38,897 nucleotides of DNA from Bacteroidales bacterium (GCA_023667095.1 JAMPAT010000009.1:83417-122313), one strand, 5' to 3'. Numbered from the stretch's first letter, positions 1 through 7,542 are shown. Notes: generated from the sequence alone by a model not told the origin. Made by a program: numbers and translations.

Positions 1-49
1 CTATTACATAGATAGCAATAATTTTATCAGATCTGTTATATATAATAAA

Positions 50-86
50 TAGCTGCAACTTATTTACCTCACATAAGCTGCAGCTA
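50..86 (-). terminator. Terminator of the phage tail module
   Basis: Read on the minus strand this is a 14-bp stem (positions 86-73 against 63-50, one G-U pair) with a 9-nt loop, followed by a T/A-rich run. It lies just after the stop codon of the last gene of the module and should end that transcript. Nothing else is visible in positions 1-49. Confidence 0.8.
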
Positions 87-109
87 AAAATCATGTATAT
101 TTAAAAATT

Positions 110-1228
110 CTAGAACGTTGTCTCCCGTTCCTGAACTTTAACCCGCTTGCCGTTAGCCTCAAGGTCGGATGACAGGATATAGATTTTCTGGTCCTTTACC
201 ATATTGTCAAGATGTGCCTCTTCCGATGAACTTGTTATGTTATGGACAGTCTGGACTTCTGTATGCAGCTCAGGCGCATGGACTGTAGCCATTGGTGTTG
301 GAGAGGTTGAGGATGAATTTTCGCCGGATGTACTGGTGCTCTTTATTTTCTTGATATTTGCCACACCGGCTGCTATCACAGTCGCGCTATTTATTACTCC
401 CATTATAGGTCCAGCTATAGGTCCCAAAGACATTGCACCGGATACGGCTTTGACTACTCCGGAAAGCATCTCCATAGTAGCCCCGGCAATCTGCATGTTT
501 TTCTGCTTTTTAAGATAGTCAGAATTCGTTTTGGCATCGTCCTCATATAATTTAGCAAATGTATTGAACATTTTTGCCATTCCGTCAGTACTAGTCCCAA
601 TGGCATTGAGTGTGGATTGGGTCATTTTAATCCTCTCTTCTGCAAGATTCTTCTCCTTGACCTTTAAATTATGATTGTGTTTATCCTGTATCTCTTCCTT
701 TTGCCTTGCAGTCTCCTTTTCGAGTTCTACTTCAGCCTTTTTATGCTTGATTAAAGCATCATAATAGACAAGGGAATATTGAATTTTTTCATCGGCCTCT
801 TGTTTATAGAAATCGGATTTCTCCTTCAATTCTTTCTCCTTGCTCTTTTCTGCTTTTTCAGGTTGCGTTTCCGGAGCATCGGGAGAAACTTTTTCTGAAG
901 AACTTGTATCATTTCCAGAAGGTACATTTGAGGAACTTTCTTCATGGGTGCCATCTGATTTTCCAGACTCAGCATTCACTGTATCCGTCACGTTTTTTGA
1001 TGTCTCAGACACTTTTTGAGCCTGTTCCGAAATATTTGTCAAGACCTCGACGTATCCGTGCATAATTGCATTGATATCTTTTTGGCAATTAGCCAATTCC
1101 TCCTGAACTTTCCTGAATCCATCTGTCGCTTCAGCCAGATTCAGCAAATTTGCTTTAAGAGTCTGAAGATACTCTATGTATTCTTTAAGTGTTGCCTTTT
1201 CAGGCATGATGTCAACATTATTTTCCAT
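110..1228 (-). CDS. Phage-type coiled-coil protein with hydrophobic segment
   Basis: This 372-aa protein is not assigned to a named family. Residues about 90-135 are a Ser/Glu/Lys-rich low-complexity linker. Residues about 140-215 are a long charged, Lys/Glu-rich predicted coiled coil. Residues about 245-293 are Gly/Ala/Ile/Met-rich and hydrophobic enough for one or two membrane segments. The C-terminus, near the ending ERETTF, resembles the tails of Bacteroidota phage structural proteins as I recall them; this is recognition by eye. The gene starts 3 nt after the 1010-aa tail protein and is followed by a strong terminator, so it is the last gene of the module. A coiled coil followed by a hydrophobic stretch is typical of tape-measure or DNA-ejection proteins, but the protein is short for a tape measure. 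A structural or ejection role is an inference. Confidence 0.6.
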   Translation of the reverse strand: MENNVDIMPEKATLKEYIEYLQTLKANLLNLAEATDGFRKVQEELANCQKDINAIMHGYVEVLTNISEQAQKVSETSKNVTDTVNAESGKSDGTHEESSSNVPSGNDTSSSEKVSPDAPETQPEKAEKSKEKELKEKSDFYKQEADEKIQYSLVYYDALIKHKKAEVELEKETARQKEEIQDKHNHNLKVKEKNLAEERIKMTQSTLNAIGTSTDGMAKMFNTFAKLYEDDAKTNSDYLKKQKNMQIAGATMEMLSGVVKAVSGAMSLGPIAGPIMGVINSATVIAAGVANIKKIKSTSTSGENSSSTSPTPMATVHAPELHTEVQTVHNITSSSEEAHLDNMVKDQKIYILSSDLEANGKRVKVQERETTF

Positions 1229-1231
1229 ATC

Positions 1232-4200
1232 TTAATTCTTTTTTATAATTTCAATTGCCTCTACTGGGCACAGATATACACATTCCTGGCATACTGTACA
1301 TTTATTTTCATCAATTGAATAATTTCCATCCTGAGAAATTGCATTATACCGGCAAACAGCTTCACATGTTCCACAGGAGATACATTCATCATTTATCCTT
1401 GCCAGATAGTCTGAGAGGGCAGGCTTTGAACCTGCTGGAAAATCGTATGATGTATCTATTTTATAATCATAGGGACGTTGACCCTTGTCATATGCATGCT
1501 TGTCATATACCTGCACAAGTTCCACCTCAACCATGTCATCTGTAGTTATGGAGTAGTTTGAAATCCTGTTCATTGTCCACAAGGTGTTCTCGAACCAGTA
1601 AAATTGTCTCAGCAGGCCATATCCGACATTCAGGCCACGCAAATCCATCTTGCACTTCATGACCTTTGCCTGTGAAAATTTACCATATCGGTCTTCAAAG
1701 TAACTTTTCCACATTTTTTCATAAACAGTTACATCAGACGGATAAGCAACAGAAGGTATTCCGATTTCTTGCGGCCTGCCCAAATCAAGGCTTACCTCTA
1801 TGGATTCATTTTTAATGATATATCTCGAAAATACCGGCAATCGCATCATGTTTATTATCGGAAATATCTCTTGTGTCAAATCCCAGCACATCTTGCCTCC
1901 ATTAAGTTCTTCCATCAGGTAAGAATCGTCCGTCAGATGGAAATACTTGCATTCTGTATATCTTCCTGTGGAGAAGAGCAGTATATTTGAACCGTCTACA
2001 GATTTTCCGTCTGAGCCATGCAGCTGCAGCTTATCTGCGCCGGAGTAATCGTAACCTTTATATTTTGAATGCCAATAATGAACCCTTGCTGCGACAGTAG
2101 GACGTGATATGTCCAATGTCTTTGCCTCTTCCTTTCCATCTGAGCCTACGTTCCAGAGCGTGTATGTATTACCGTTATCTATAAACACAGATGGCAGCGG
2201 TATCTTGTCTTTTGTGATGTCATTGTAATACACAGAATTCTCCAGCAGCGATATGGCATTCTTGAATACATTGTCATTCATTACTCCAAATGTGTCTGAA
2301 TTGAAGCCATATTGGGTGTCAAAACGCTCTATCCCATACCCTTTACCATATTGTGCCTTATGGAAATCAGAAAATGCTCCTCCTGCATCCGGCAATGCAA
2401 ATTCATAATTTTTAGATGAATATGATAACGGTTCGATCTTGATACTGTTTCCGTCAATCCTGTCCGTAGCATCTATTACTTTGTCCTGGTACAATGTATT
2501 GCGCCGGTATATCTTTACCGTATTGGACACATGGTCATACAGCATATACAGGCCGAAAATCTTGCAGAATGACAGAAGATAATCCGCTGGTGTCCGGGTA
2601 GAGCCCAGGAGATGACGTTTGTCCACAAATCTTCCGGACATGCGCTTTGACAGCAGAATGGCAGAAAATGTATCATTCTTCCCATTTTGAATCCTTGTAA
2701 CACATCCATTGCTTGCCGGCACAGACAGGTAATCTGATGAAAATCTTTGAGAGGCATATAGTCTCGGCGAATTATTTTCAAGTTCTTTGAAACTTTTCAG
2801 ACTTTCTGCAGATTCAACAACTTCATAGACCTTTATCCTGACATCAATATGGTCAATCAAGGCTGTTTCCATGCTGAGCGACAAATCTTGGCTAAACTTA
2901 TAACGGCAAAGATCCGAAGCTATATAATTAAAAACTCCTGTAATTGCTTTGCATGTAGGTTTAGAGTCCTCTGTGTAATACTCTGGGACATATTTGACAA
3001 AGGATTGAAGAACTGTTATCTGAGAGTTGTTCTTAAGGTTATGCAATATAATGACATCACTTCCGGAAACGTCTTTGCCACTGTCGTTTACACCTACAGC
3101 CTGTATGAAAATAGCAGTGGAAGCCCTCTCGTTAGCCCCGGATTTTTGATTGCTCAAATATAATGTCTTATTTCCTTCAGCCGGATTTGCCTCATACTGC
3201 AAAGCAAAATTAATGGTACAGCCTGTTGAATATCCCTGCAGTTCATTTCCAAACTCCGGTTTATATGTTGCCACTGTAGAAGATTTTGACCAAGGAGATT
3301 GGAATGAAGCCACAATGTCATGTGTCTTAGGATCTTCTTTAAGGACCTCCTTCAGCATAGGCAAGGTCATCCATAAGTCATTGGCCAAAGGAAAGTCCTT
3401 ATTGTCCATTATGTCTGAAAAGTCGACATAGTATCCACCGTTATTTTTAGGCTTAGCAGTGGCTTCCAGGATTTTACGCATGTTGATAACTGGACGCTGC
3501 AGATATGACCTCAAGTCCTTTACCTCCCATTCTGTATGTGACTTGGCCAATTTGATCAGAGCGTATCCGTCCTTGGTCTTATAGACTTTACTCTTATCTT
3601 CCTTATCCTCTCCCTTAAGCCCGATGCTTTCGGGTTTTGCGATAGCGACATCCGCGCTGAAATCATCCGGAATGCCATTGTATGCCGGTGTGAAATTTAT
3701 GACTTTCCATAGCTCCGGGACAGGCCTGCCCCAGCACGCTCCCCAGGCTTCACCTACAGCCTTCGCGGTAATGTTGAAATCAAGTTCGTGCTCCGGATCA
3801 TCCGTACCCAGATAATCCAGGTCCGCCAATGAAAGCTTGTCCCCATCTTCATTGTACATTAGGGAATAAAAGAATGAACCGAGTCCTCCGAACAATGATA
3901 TCGTATAGGACACAAGTGTTCCGGACCGGTTCACATTGTCAAGACGCATATATCCGCTCTCCAATTTCTGGCCGATTTCATCATAGATTGCAAATGATGT
4001 CCTGCGCCAGGGCTTGAAGTTTGCCCCAATCTCAGGCAGATCAGTCCCGAGATACTCCTGACGGATTGTGTCAAGTTTGAAGATTTCACCGAAAATACGG
4101 TTGTTGTTCGCAGTACCTGGCAATGTGACCTGCTGCGAATAGGAGTTCTTGACGGCTGCCGGATTTGTCAGGTCATCCATCTGATAGTTGTACAGAATCA

Positions 4201-4264
4201 GGGAGTTGTCTGACAAGTCCACTGGCCGGTCTCCAATAAATAGAGTTACTTTTCTTCGTGCCAT
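1232..4264 (-). CDS. Phage tail/baseplate-type protein with C-terminal 2[4Fe-4S] ferredoxin domain
   Basis: This 1010-aa protein has an N-terminal part (from about RKVTLFIGDRPVDL through the 'SYSQQVTLPGT' region) that I recognise as the type seen in large tail proteins of Bacteroidota temperate phages. Residues 958-1010 form a complete bacterial-type dicluster ferredoxin. The first cluster motif uses Cys961, 964, 967 and 971 (CxxCxxCxxxC, followed by Arg rather than Pro). The second uses Cys989, 992, 995 and 999 (CxxCxxCxxxCP). The domain is in frame and there is no break in the ORF. The cluster-binding residues are seen directly; cluster binding itself is inferred. The tail-tip protein gpL of phage lambda is known to coordinate an iron-sulfur cluster, which makes a tail role plausible, but a ferredoxin-type dicluster is different. 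The start follows shared motif A, and the downstream coiled-coil gene is 3 nt away. Confidence 0.8.
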   Translation of the reverse strand: MARRKVTLFIGDRPVDLSDNSLILYNYQMDDLTNPAAVKNSYSQQVTLPGTANNNRIFGEIFKLDTIRQEYLGTDLPEIGANFKPWRRTSFAIYDEIGQKLESGYMRLDNVNRSGTLVSYTISLFGGLGSFFYSLMYNEDGDKLSLADLDYLGTDDPEHELDFNITAKAVGEAWGACWGRPVPELWKVINFTPAYNGIPDDFSADVAIAKPESIGLKGEDKEDKSKVYKTKDGYALIKLAKSHTEWEVKDLRSYLQRPVINMRKILEATAKPKNNGGYYVDFSDIMDNKDFPLANDLWMTLPMLKEVLKEDPKTHDIVASFQSPWSKSSTVATYKPEFGNELQGYSTGCTINFALQYEANPAEGNKTLYLSNQKSGANERASTAIFIQAVGVNDSGKDVSGSDVIILHNLKNNSQITVLQSFVKYVPEYYTEDSKPTCKAITGVFNYIASDLCRYKFSQDLSLSMETALIDHIDVRIKVYEVVESAESLKSFKELENNSPRLYASQRFSSDYLSVPASNGCVTRIQNGKNDTFSAILLSKRMSGRFVDKRHLLGSTRTPADYLLSFCKIFGLYMLYDHVSNTVKIYRRNTLYQDKVIDATDRIDGNSIKIEPLSYSSKNYEFALPDAGGAFSDFHKAQYGKGYGIERFDTQYGFNSDTFGVMNDNVFKNAISLLENSVYYNDITKDKIPLPSVFIDNGNTYTLWNVGSDGKEEAKTLDISRPTVAARVHYWHSKYKGYDYSGADKLQLHGSDGKSVDGSNILLFSTGRYTECKYFHLTDDSYLMEELNGGKMCWDLTQEIFPIINMMRLPVFSRYIIKNESIEVSLDLGRPQEIGIPSVAYPSDVTVYEKMWKSYFEDRYGKFSQAKVMKCKMDLRGLNVGYGLLRQFYWFENTLWTMNRISNYSITTDDMVEVELVQVYDKHAYDKGQRPYDYKIDTSYDFPAGSKPALSDYLARINDECISCGTCEAVCRYNAISQDGNYSIDENKCTVCQECVYLCPVEAIEIIKKN

Positions 4265-4284
4265 GTTTAATCTGGTTTTTCAAG

Positions 4285-4312
4285 GAAATATAAAAGTGGC
4301 ACTGCCTGTAAA
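4285..4312 (-). promoter_or_regulatory. Shared phage motif A upstream of the 1010-aa tail gene
   Basis: On the minus strand TTTACAG (4312-4306), 13 nt, then TATATTTC (4292-4285), 20 nt before the start codon. The same arrangement occurs before two other genes of this module. The 8-mer resembles the host -7 element TAnnTTTG but lacks its final G, and the spacing from TTTA is 16 nt rather than 19-21. A phage-specific promoter is an inference. Confidence 0.5.
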
Positions 4313-4354
4313 TCGTCAAATTACAAAAAGAAGAATCTGTCCTAAAAGGATATA

Positions 4355-4405
4355 AAAATTAAAATCACCCCTGTCTGAGTGAAAAAATTCTCTCTGACAG
4401 AGGTG
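4355..4405 (-). terminator. Hairpin terminator after the sigma-like pair
   Basis: On the minus strand a 10-bp stem (4405-4396 with 4375-4366, one G-U pair) closes a 20-nt loop and is followed by a T-rich run. It lies between the stop of the region-4-like ORF and the start of the tail protein gene. The large loop lowers confidence. Confidence 0.55.
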
Positions 4406-4463
4406 AATACGGTAAAGGCAGACTCCTTGGCCGGCCTCAAAGCATAGTAATTTAAGGATATTG

Positions 4464-4781
4464 TCAGATGTCAATATCCTTGAACCGTTCAAGATATGCA
4501 AATATTTCATTGCGTACCTCATCTACCATTTTCCTTACGGTCACATGGCTTACATCCAGCATGGCAGCAAGCTTCCTGAGCGACCTGTATTCCGCATACA
4601 GCAGAATGATGGCCCTGTCCTGAAGCAGCAGCTTTTTGTTGATGATATATTTGAGCTTTCTGATCTTCTGGTCTTCATCGCTCATCATGTCCGGATCGAA
4701 TACGATATCGTCCAGAAAGTTGCGATAGGCATTCTGTACCTTTTCGAAACTGTATTCCCCTTTATTGCTTTTTGAGGCCAT
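4464..4781 (-). CDS. Small HTH protein resembling sigma factor region 4
   Basis: This 105-aa protein has residues about 55-98 (RAIILLYAEYRSLRKLAAML then SHVTVRKMVDEVRNEI) that read as a helix-turn-helix of the sigma-70 region 4 type: an aliphatic helix, a 'LRKLAAMLDVSHVTVRKMV' recognition motif and a basic third helix. Its start overlaps the end of the upstream 105-aa ORF by 20 nt in another frame, so the two are probably translationally coupled. It lacks regions 2 and 3 of a full sigma factor. Region-4-like proteins also act as terminase small subunits or as transcription activators in phages, and those remain alternatives. The product is followed by a hairpin terminator. Confidence 0.6.
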   Translation of the reverse strand: MASKSNKGEYSFEKVQNAYRNFLDDIVFDPDMMSDEDQKIRKLKYIINKKLLLQDRAIILLYAEYRSLRKLAAMLDVSHVTVRKMVDEVRNEIFAYLERFKDIDI

Positions 4782-5079
4782 ATTCTTCTACGTATTTGCT
4801 GATTTCGACACTTTGCTTCTTGAATCTCCTGTATGTCGCATAGAAAGGAGATGTCACTGAACGGTACTGGTTCTTTATTATCCGTGTTATGAAGTAGTCA
4901 ATTTTCAAGCCCTCCCATAGTTGGATAATTTTGGCGTCATCCGAATCGAGAAGGATACCATATGTGATTTGGCAAAGGTCAAACAAATCATCAGACAATG
5001 AGCTGTGGGCGATATTGATGACTATTTTTTCAACACGTCTTTCCTTTGCAATCTGTTCTACAATCTGTACTTTATTCAT
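4762..5079 (-). CDS. Small phage protein, possibly sigma region 2-like
   Basis: This 105-aa protein begins with a basic helix (KVQIVEQIAKERRVEKIVINI), then an acidic 'SSLSDDLFDLCQITYGILL' helix and a 'YFITRIIKNQYRSVTSPFYATYRRF' segment. The pattern of an acidic helix followed by an aromatic/basic helix recalls region 2 of small sigma factors, and I recall similar proteins in Bacteroidota prophages. The match is by eye and not strong. The 5' end overlaps the stop of a 52-aa ORF by 8 nt and the 3' end overlaps the region-4-like ORF by 20 nt. This makes a tightly coupled three-gene unit that could supply a two-subunit sigma-like factor for the module. Confidence 0.5.
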   Translation of the reverse strand: MNKVQIVEQIAKERRVEKIVINIAHSSLSDDLFDLCQITYGILLDSDDAKIIQLWEGLKIDYFITRIIKNQYRSVTSPFYATYRRFKKQSVEISKYVEEYGLKKQ

Positions 5080-5230
5080 TTATTTTAAATGGTTTATAGT
5101 ATGTATTTATTCGACTGTCCTGCCAAGTGGCATCAAGTTGGATGGAGGAGGAGAGCGGCAGCGGGGAGAGCATTTCGTGAATAAGCCGCAACTGGCCCTG
5201 ACGGTATGGAGACCGCCAAAGCCAGTTCAT
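5072..5230 (-). CDS. Small 52-aa phage ORF, function unknown
   Basis: An ATG at 5230-5228 opens a 52-residue frame (beginning MNWLWRSPYRQGQL, ending KPFKINE) that runs through the whole gap upstream of the sigma-like gene and overlaps its ATG by 8 nt. The frame is rich in Trp, Arg and Gln, has no signal peptide or membrane segment, and is placed where coupling to the next gene is expected. Neither a function nor a family is recognised. The overlap and the lack of other explanation for the gap support it as real; its small size is the main doubt. A weak host-type promoter may lie just upstream (TTTG 17 nt before TAGCCTTG). Confidence 0.5.
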   Translation of the reverse strand: MNWLWRSPYRQGQLRLIHEMLSPLPLSSSIQLDATWQDSRINTYYKPFKINE

Positions 5231-5322
5231 ATATTCTGTCCTATATATTTCAATTCAAGGCTATAGGTTATTACATCAGACAAAGATGAATTTTTCTTTG
5301 CAAAAGATGCAGAAATTCCTGT

Positions 5323-6360
5323 TTATCTCCTTACAAAATCCTTTGCGACCTGTGCTGTAATGGTATATGTCACAGGTGCACGGCTTTCACCCTTGTAGGT
5401 CTTGTAGTCACAAGAGGCATCCGTAAGCACAACAGGGGTGAACGAACCGTCCTCCATGTCGTAGAGCATTACATTCACGCTTCCTATGAGGTGATGCATC
5501 AGGCCGGCCTGGTCATCTGTCAGCCATCCTGTGGAAAGTCTGTATGTACGGGTGATGTCGTTCTGGTAATTCACGTTCTCTCGGCTTGACAGCACGGAAT
5601 CGGCCGCCCTCTTGAAATTATGCCTCTGGTATGAATCCGACCTTGCTGCCCTTCCGTCTACCACCAGCCAACGCCAATAGCCGTATGCATCGACATAATA
5701 CAGGGCGTAACGGCAACCTGTACCGGTAACCTTTATCTTGGGGTACGGCATTTTATTGCCGATAGCAATGGACATCTGTATTTCAGATATTTCTGTGTTA
5801 TCAGGCACTGTAAATATTTCTCCTGGCTTACCATAAAGGACATGGGAAACTGTGCCGCTGTCATCGCTCAGTGGCATCGATATTTTAATAGCAGGGCCTG
5901 AGGTCCCATCAAGATAATTTGCACGTATTATAAAATTCTGTGCTGTTTCCGCATCAACTACACAATGTATGATAAGAGGCATCCTTGGGTCGATTTCCGG
6001 CCTTATCAATGTCCATGGGACATTTAGCTTGACACTTTCATCATACGAATAGTTGTTGGTAACCTTAAGCACATACATGTCATGGCCTGCAAGAATCTTG
6101 AATGTACGGAAGTAGTCCGGAAGAGGTATGACATGTGTAACCGGATCAAGCTTTGAGACATCAGGGAATTCTGTCTTCAGGTAGTCTGCAATTATGCTGT
6201 TCAGGGCAACATCCACTGATTCTTTACCAGGACGGGCATATGCATGGATGGTTGCAATGATATCGCTGAAATCATTGGAATAAATAGGGAAAGACACTTC
6301 CTTATAGTTAAATGTGATTTTCTGGTCTTGCCAGACAGGGAAATTAAGTTTGTAATCCAT
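5323..6360 (-). CDS. Phage-type structural protein, 345 aa, function unknown
   Basis: No named family is recognised. The sequence is mostly predicted beta strand, without signal peptide, membrane segment or coiled coil. It has many short strands with Tyr/Thr/Val alternation, a 'CRYALYYVDAYGYWRWLVVDG' core near residues 215-235 and a 'TYTITAQVAKDFVRR' C-terminus. Such an all-beta protein between a tail-assembly chaperone and a large tail protein would fit a distal-tail, baseplate or tail-tube-associated role. That is an inference from position and composition. The start lies 21 nt after shared motif B, and the gene ends about 93 nt before the 52-aa ORF. Confidence 0.6.
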   Translation of the reverse strand: MDYKLNFPVWQDQKITFNYKEVSFPIYSNDFSDIIATIHAYARPGKESVDVALNSIIADYLKTEFPDVSKLDPVTHVIPLPDYFRTFKILAGHDMYVLKVTNNYSYDESVKLNVPWTLIRPEIDPRMPLIIHCVVDAETAQNFIIRANYLDGTSGPAIKISMPLSDDSGTVSHVLYGKPGEIFTVPDNTEISEIQMSIAIGNKMPYPKIKVTGTGCRYALYYVDAYGYWRWLVVDGRAARSDSYQRHNFKRAADSVLSSRENVNYQNDITRTYRLSTGWLTDDQAGLMHHLIGSVNVMLYDMEDGSFTPVVLTDASCDYKTYKGESRAPVTYTITAQVAKDFVRR

Positions 6361-6381
6361 AATTCAATTTGATTTTTCATA

Positions 6382-6409
6382 GAAATATAAAAACAGCATA
6401 GGCTGTAAA
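6382..6409 (-). promoter_or_regulatory. Shared phage motif B upstream of the 345-aa gene
   Basis: On the minus strand TTTACAG (6409-6403), 13 nt, then TATATTTC (6389-6382), 21 nt before the start codon. A short hairpin (6406-6402 with 6397-6393, loop of 4) overlaps the motif. The downstream leader also resembles that after motif A (a TGAAAAA-type run before the start). Confidence 0.5.
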
Positions 6410-6444
6410 GAGGTCAGGGCAAATCCCTGCATGACAGCTCCAGG

Positions 6445-6540
6445 TCAATGTGTCCTGCGCCATTTCTCCAGTTCCTTCCTCTCGTGTTCAATCTTGTCCT
6501 TCCTGTAGCTCAGGAGGTTGAAGAATTCCATTATGCTCAT
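6445..6540 (-). CDS. 31-aa ORF overlapping the tail-chaperone-like gene (ATGA)
   Basis: The ATG at 6540 overlaps the TGA of the 225-aa gene (sequence ATGA), so this ORF lies in the -1 frame relative to it. It encodes a short, highly charged helix (MSIMEFFNLLSYRKDKIEHE continuing to KWRRTH). Many tail-assembly chaperone genes have a short second ORF in the -1 frame, made either by frameshifting or by reinitiation. I see no well-phased slippery heptamer at the junction: the local GGGAAAT is out of phase. Reinitiation at ATGA is therefore the simpler reading. The ORF is too small to be certain. Confidence 0.5.
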   Translation of the reverse strand: MSIMEFFNLLSYRKDKIEHERKELEKWRRTH

Positions 6541-7214
6541 TTCCCAGACAGCACTCCACGGACAGCGTACCAGTTCGGAAACAGCATCGACGTTCGCAAT
6601 CCATCCCCAACGCTGATGAAATCCTTCTTCGCCTTCATCATGCTCTCCATCATCTCTGTCCTCGTCTTCTCCGGCAGTGTCTTCATCCCTTGCATTGAAG
6701 AGGTTAGGATATCCTTGATTGAACGCAGAGATTTCCTCAAAAAAAAAGCCGACAGTTCTGCTGCATCATAGATTGACATATTATCTTCAATCGCCTTGTG
6801 CACCTGGGTAATGTCATATCCGTCATTATACCTGCAGCCTTTAGGTATGAGAAAGCACGAAAGCATCTTTGCCGTCCTGCTGTCTTCTCGGCAGAATGTC
6901 TGGAAATCAACGTACTGTGCAGTTGTTATCTTCCTGATGTCAAGACTCGGGACCAGCTCCCATTTCCCCAGGCGGTATATTGACGCCGCCTTGCGCCCGT
7001 TCATCTCAGGCATATCCATTTCAAGGAATGTCGCCTTGGATGCAATCTCCTTGAATTCGGCAATAGGCATGTCCAGAAGCTCTTCTTCCGGAATATCCGA
7101 CAGGATTGCGAAGACCGACATCTGCATGTCAAACTGCGGGATAGACTCGTCCCTGCACAGTTCCATAATTCTCTGGTACTTGCCGATTGGCAGTTCCTTG
7201 TAGCTTGTAATCAT
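6537..7214 (-). CDS. Probable tail-assembly chaperone-like phage protein
   Basis: This 225-aa protein starts at ATG 7214 (MITSYKELPIGKY). The longer frame up to 7499 is rejected because its first 95 residues are the antisense translation of the tRNA-Leu and its terminator. The central 'RKITTAQYVDFQTFCRED' and 'FLIPKGCRYNDGYDI' segments are of a type I recall from Bacteroidota phage tail clusters, in front of large tail proteins. The protein is soluble, helical and without signal peptide. The chaperone assignment rests on this recognition, on the module context and on the overlapping -1 frame ORF. It is the first gene of the module and lies next to tRNA-Leu; shared motif C is 28 nt upstream of the start. 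Confidence 0.55.
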   Translation of the reverse strand: MITSYKELPIGKYQRIMELCRDESIPQFDMQMSVFAILSDIPEEELLDMPIAEFKEIASKATFLEMDMPEMNGRKAASIYRLGKWELVPSLDIRKITTAQYVDFQTFCREDSRTAKMLSCFLIPKGCRYNDGYDITQVHKAIEDNMSIYDAAELSAFFLRKSLRSIKDILTSSMQGMKTLPEKTRTEMMESMMKAKKDFISVGDGLRTSMLFPNWYAVRGVLSGK

Positions 7215-7242
7215 TGTTTGCTTTATTTTACAGTTATACCAA

Positions 7243-7270
7243 TAAATATGGATTTGGCTGTTTCTGTAAA
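7243..7270 (-). promoter_or_regulatory. Shared phage motif C upstream of the chaperone-like gene
   Basis: On the minus strand TTTACAG (7270-7264), 13 nt, then CATATTTA (7250-7243), 28 nt before the start codon. It is the weakest of the three copies in the second half but keeps the exact spacing. The rest of the gap between the tRNA terminator and this gene holds no clear att repeat or small gene. Confidence 0.45.
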
Positions 7271-7427
7271 CTGATGCGGCCCTGTTCGTAGTAATAGTTT
7301 CGTAGCCGTAAAGAATGATTCGGAGAGGAATAGGGAAGAGCCTCCGATGCGTACCCTCTGTTAGAGGTCTTGGAACAATAGTCCTTTGGAGTATTGTACA
7401 GAATTCCAATAAGTTATGGAAACAAAA

Positions 7428-7459
7428 AAAAGACATCCTCATTCGAAGATGTCCTTTTT
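7428..7459 (-). terminator. Terminator of tRNA-Leu
   Basis: On the minus strand GGACATC and GATGTC form a stem, flanked by A and T runs that extend the pairing, with a long T tract. It begins immediately after the 3' end of the tRNA and separates it from the phage module. Confidence 0.8.
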
Positions 7460-7460
7460 G

Positions 7461-7542
7461 TGCGGGCGAAGGGACTCGAACCCATACGCCTCTCGGCACC
7501 AGATCCTAAGTCTGGCTTGGCTACCAATTACAACACGCCCGC
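7461..7542 (-). tRNA. tRNA-Leu (anticodon UAG)
   Basis: An 82-nt cloverleaf on the minus strand. The acceptor stem GCGGGCG (7542-7536) pairs with CGCCCGC (7468-7462) plus discriminator A. The anticodon stem CCAGA/TCTGG holds the loop CTTAGGA, which gives anticodon TAG. The T arm contains TTCGAGT, and the variable region is extended as in class II tRNAs. CCA is not encoded. It reads CUN leucine codons. A perfect promoter lies upstream and a terminator follows. The 3' end of a tRNA gene is a common integration target for temperate phages, and the module at 1-7270 starts on that side. Confidence 0.95.

Noticed and set aside
1..110. att repeat of the tRNA-Leu 3' end at the left edge
   Set aside because: I looked for the GGTTCGAGTCCC/CGCCCGC end and do not see it; the second att site, if any, is outside.
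4316..4522. 68-aa minus-strand ORF
   Set aside because: It overlaps the end of the sigma-like gene in another frame and contains the terminator hairpin; no coding support.
6530..6560. Slippery heptamer GGGAAAT for -1 frameshifting at the end of the chaperone-like gene
   Set aside because: In the reading frame it is GGG AAA T, out of phase with X XXY YYZ; reinitiation at ATGA is simpler.
7215..7499. N-terminal extension of the chaperone-like gene to 7499
   Set aside because: It is the antisense translation of tRNA-Leu and its terminator; the true start is ATG 7214.
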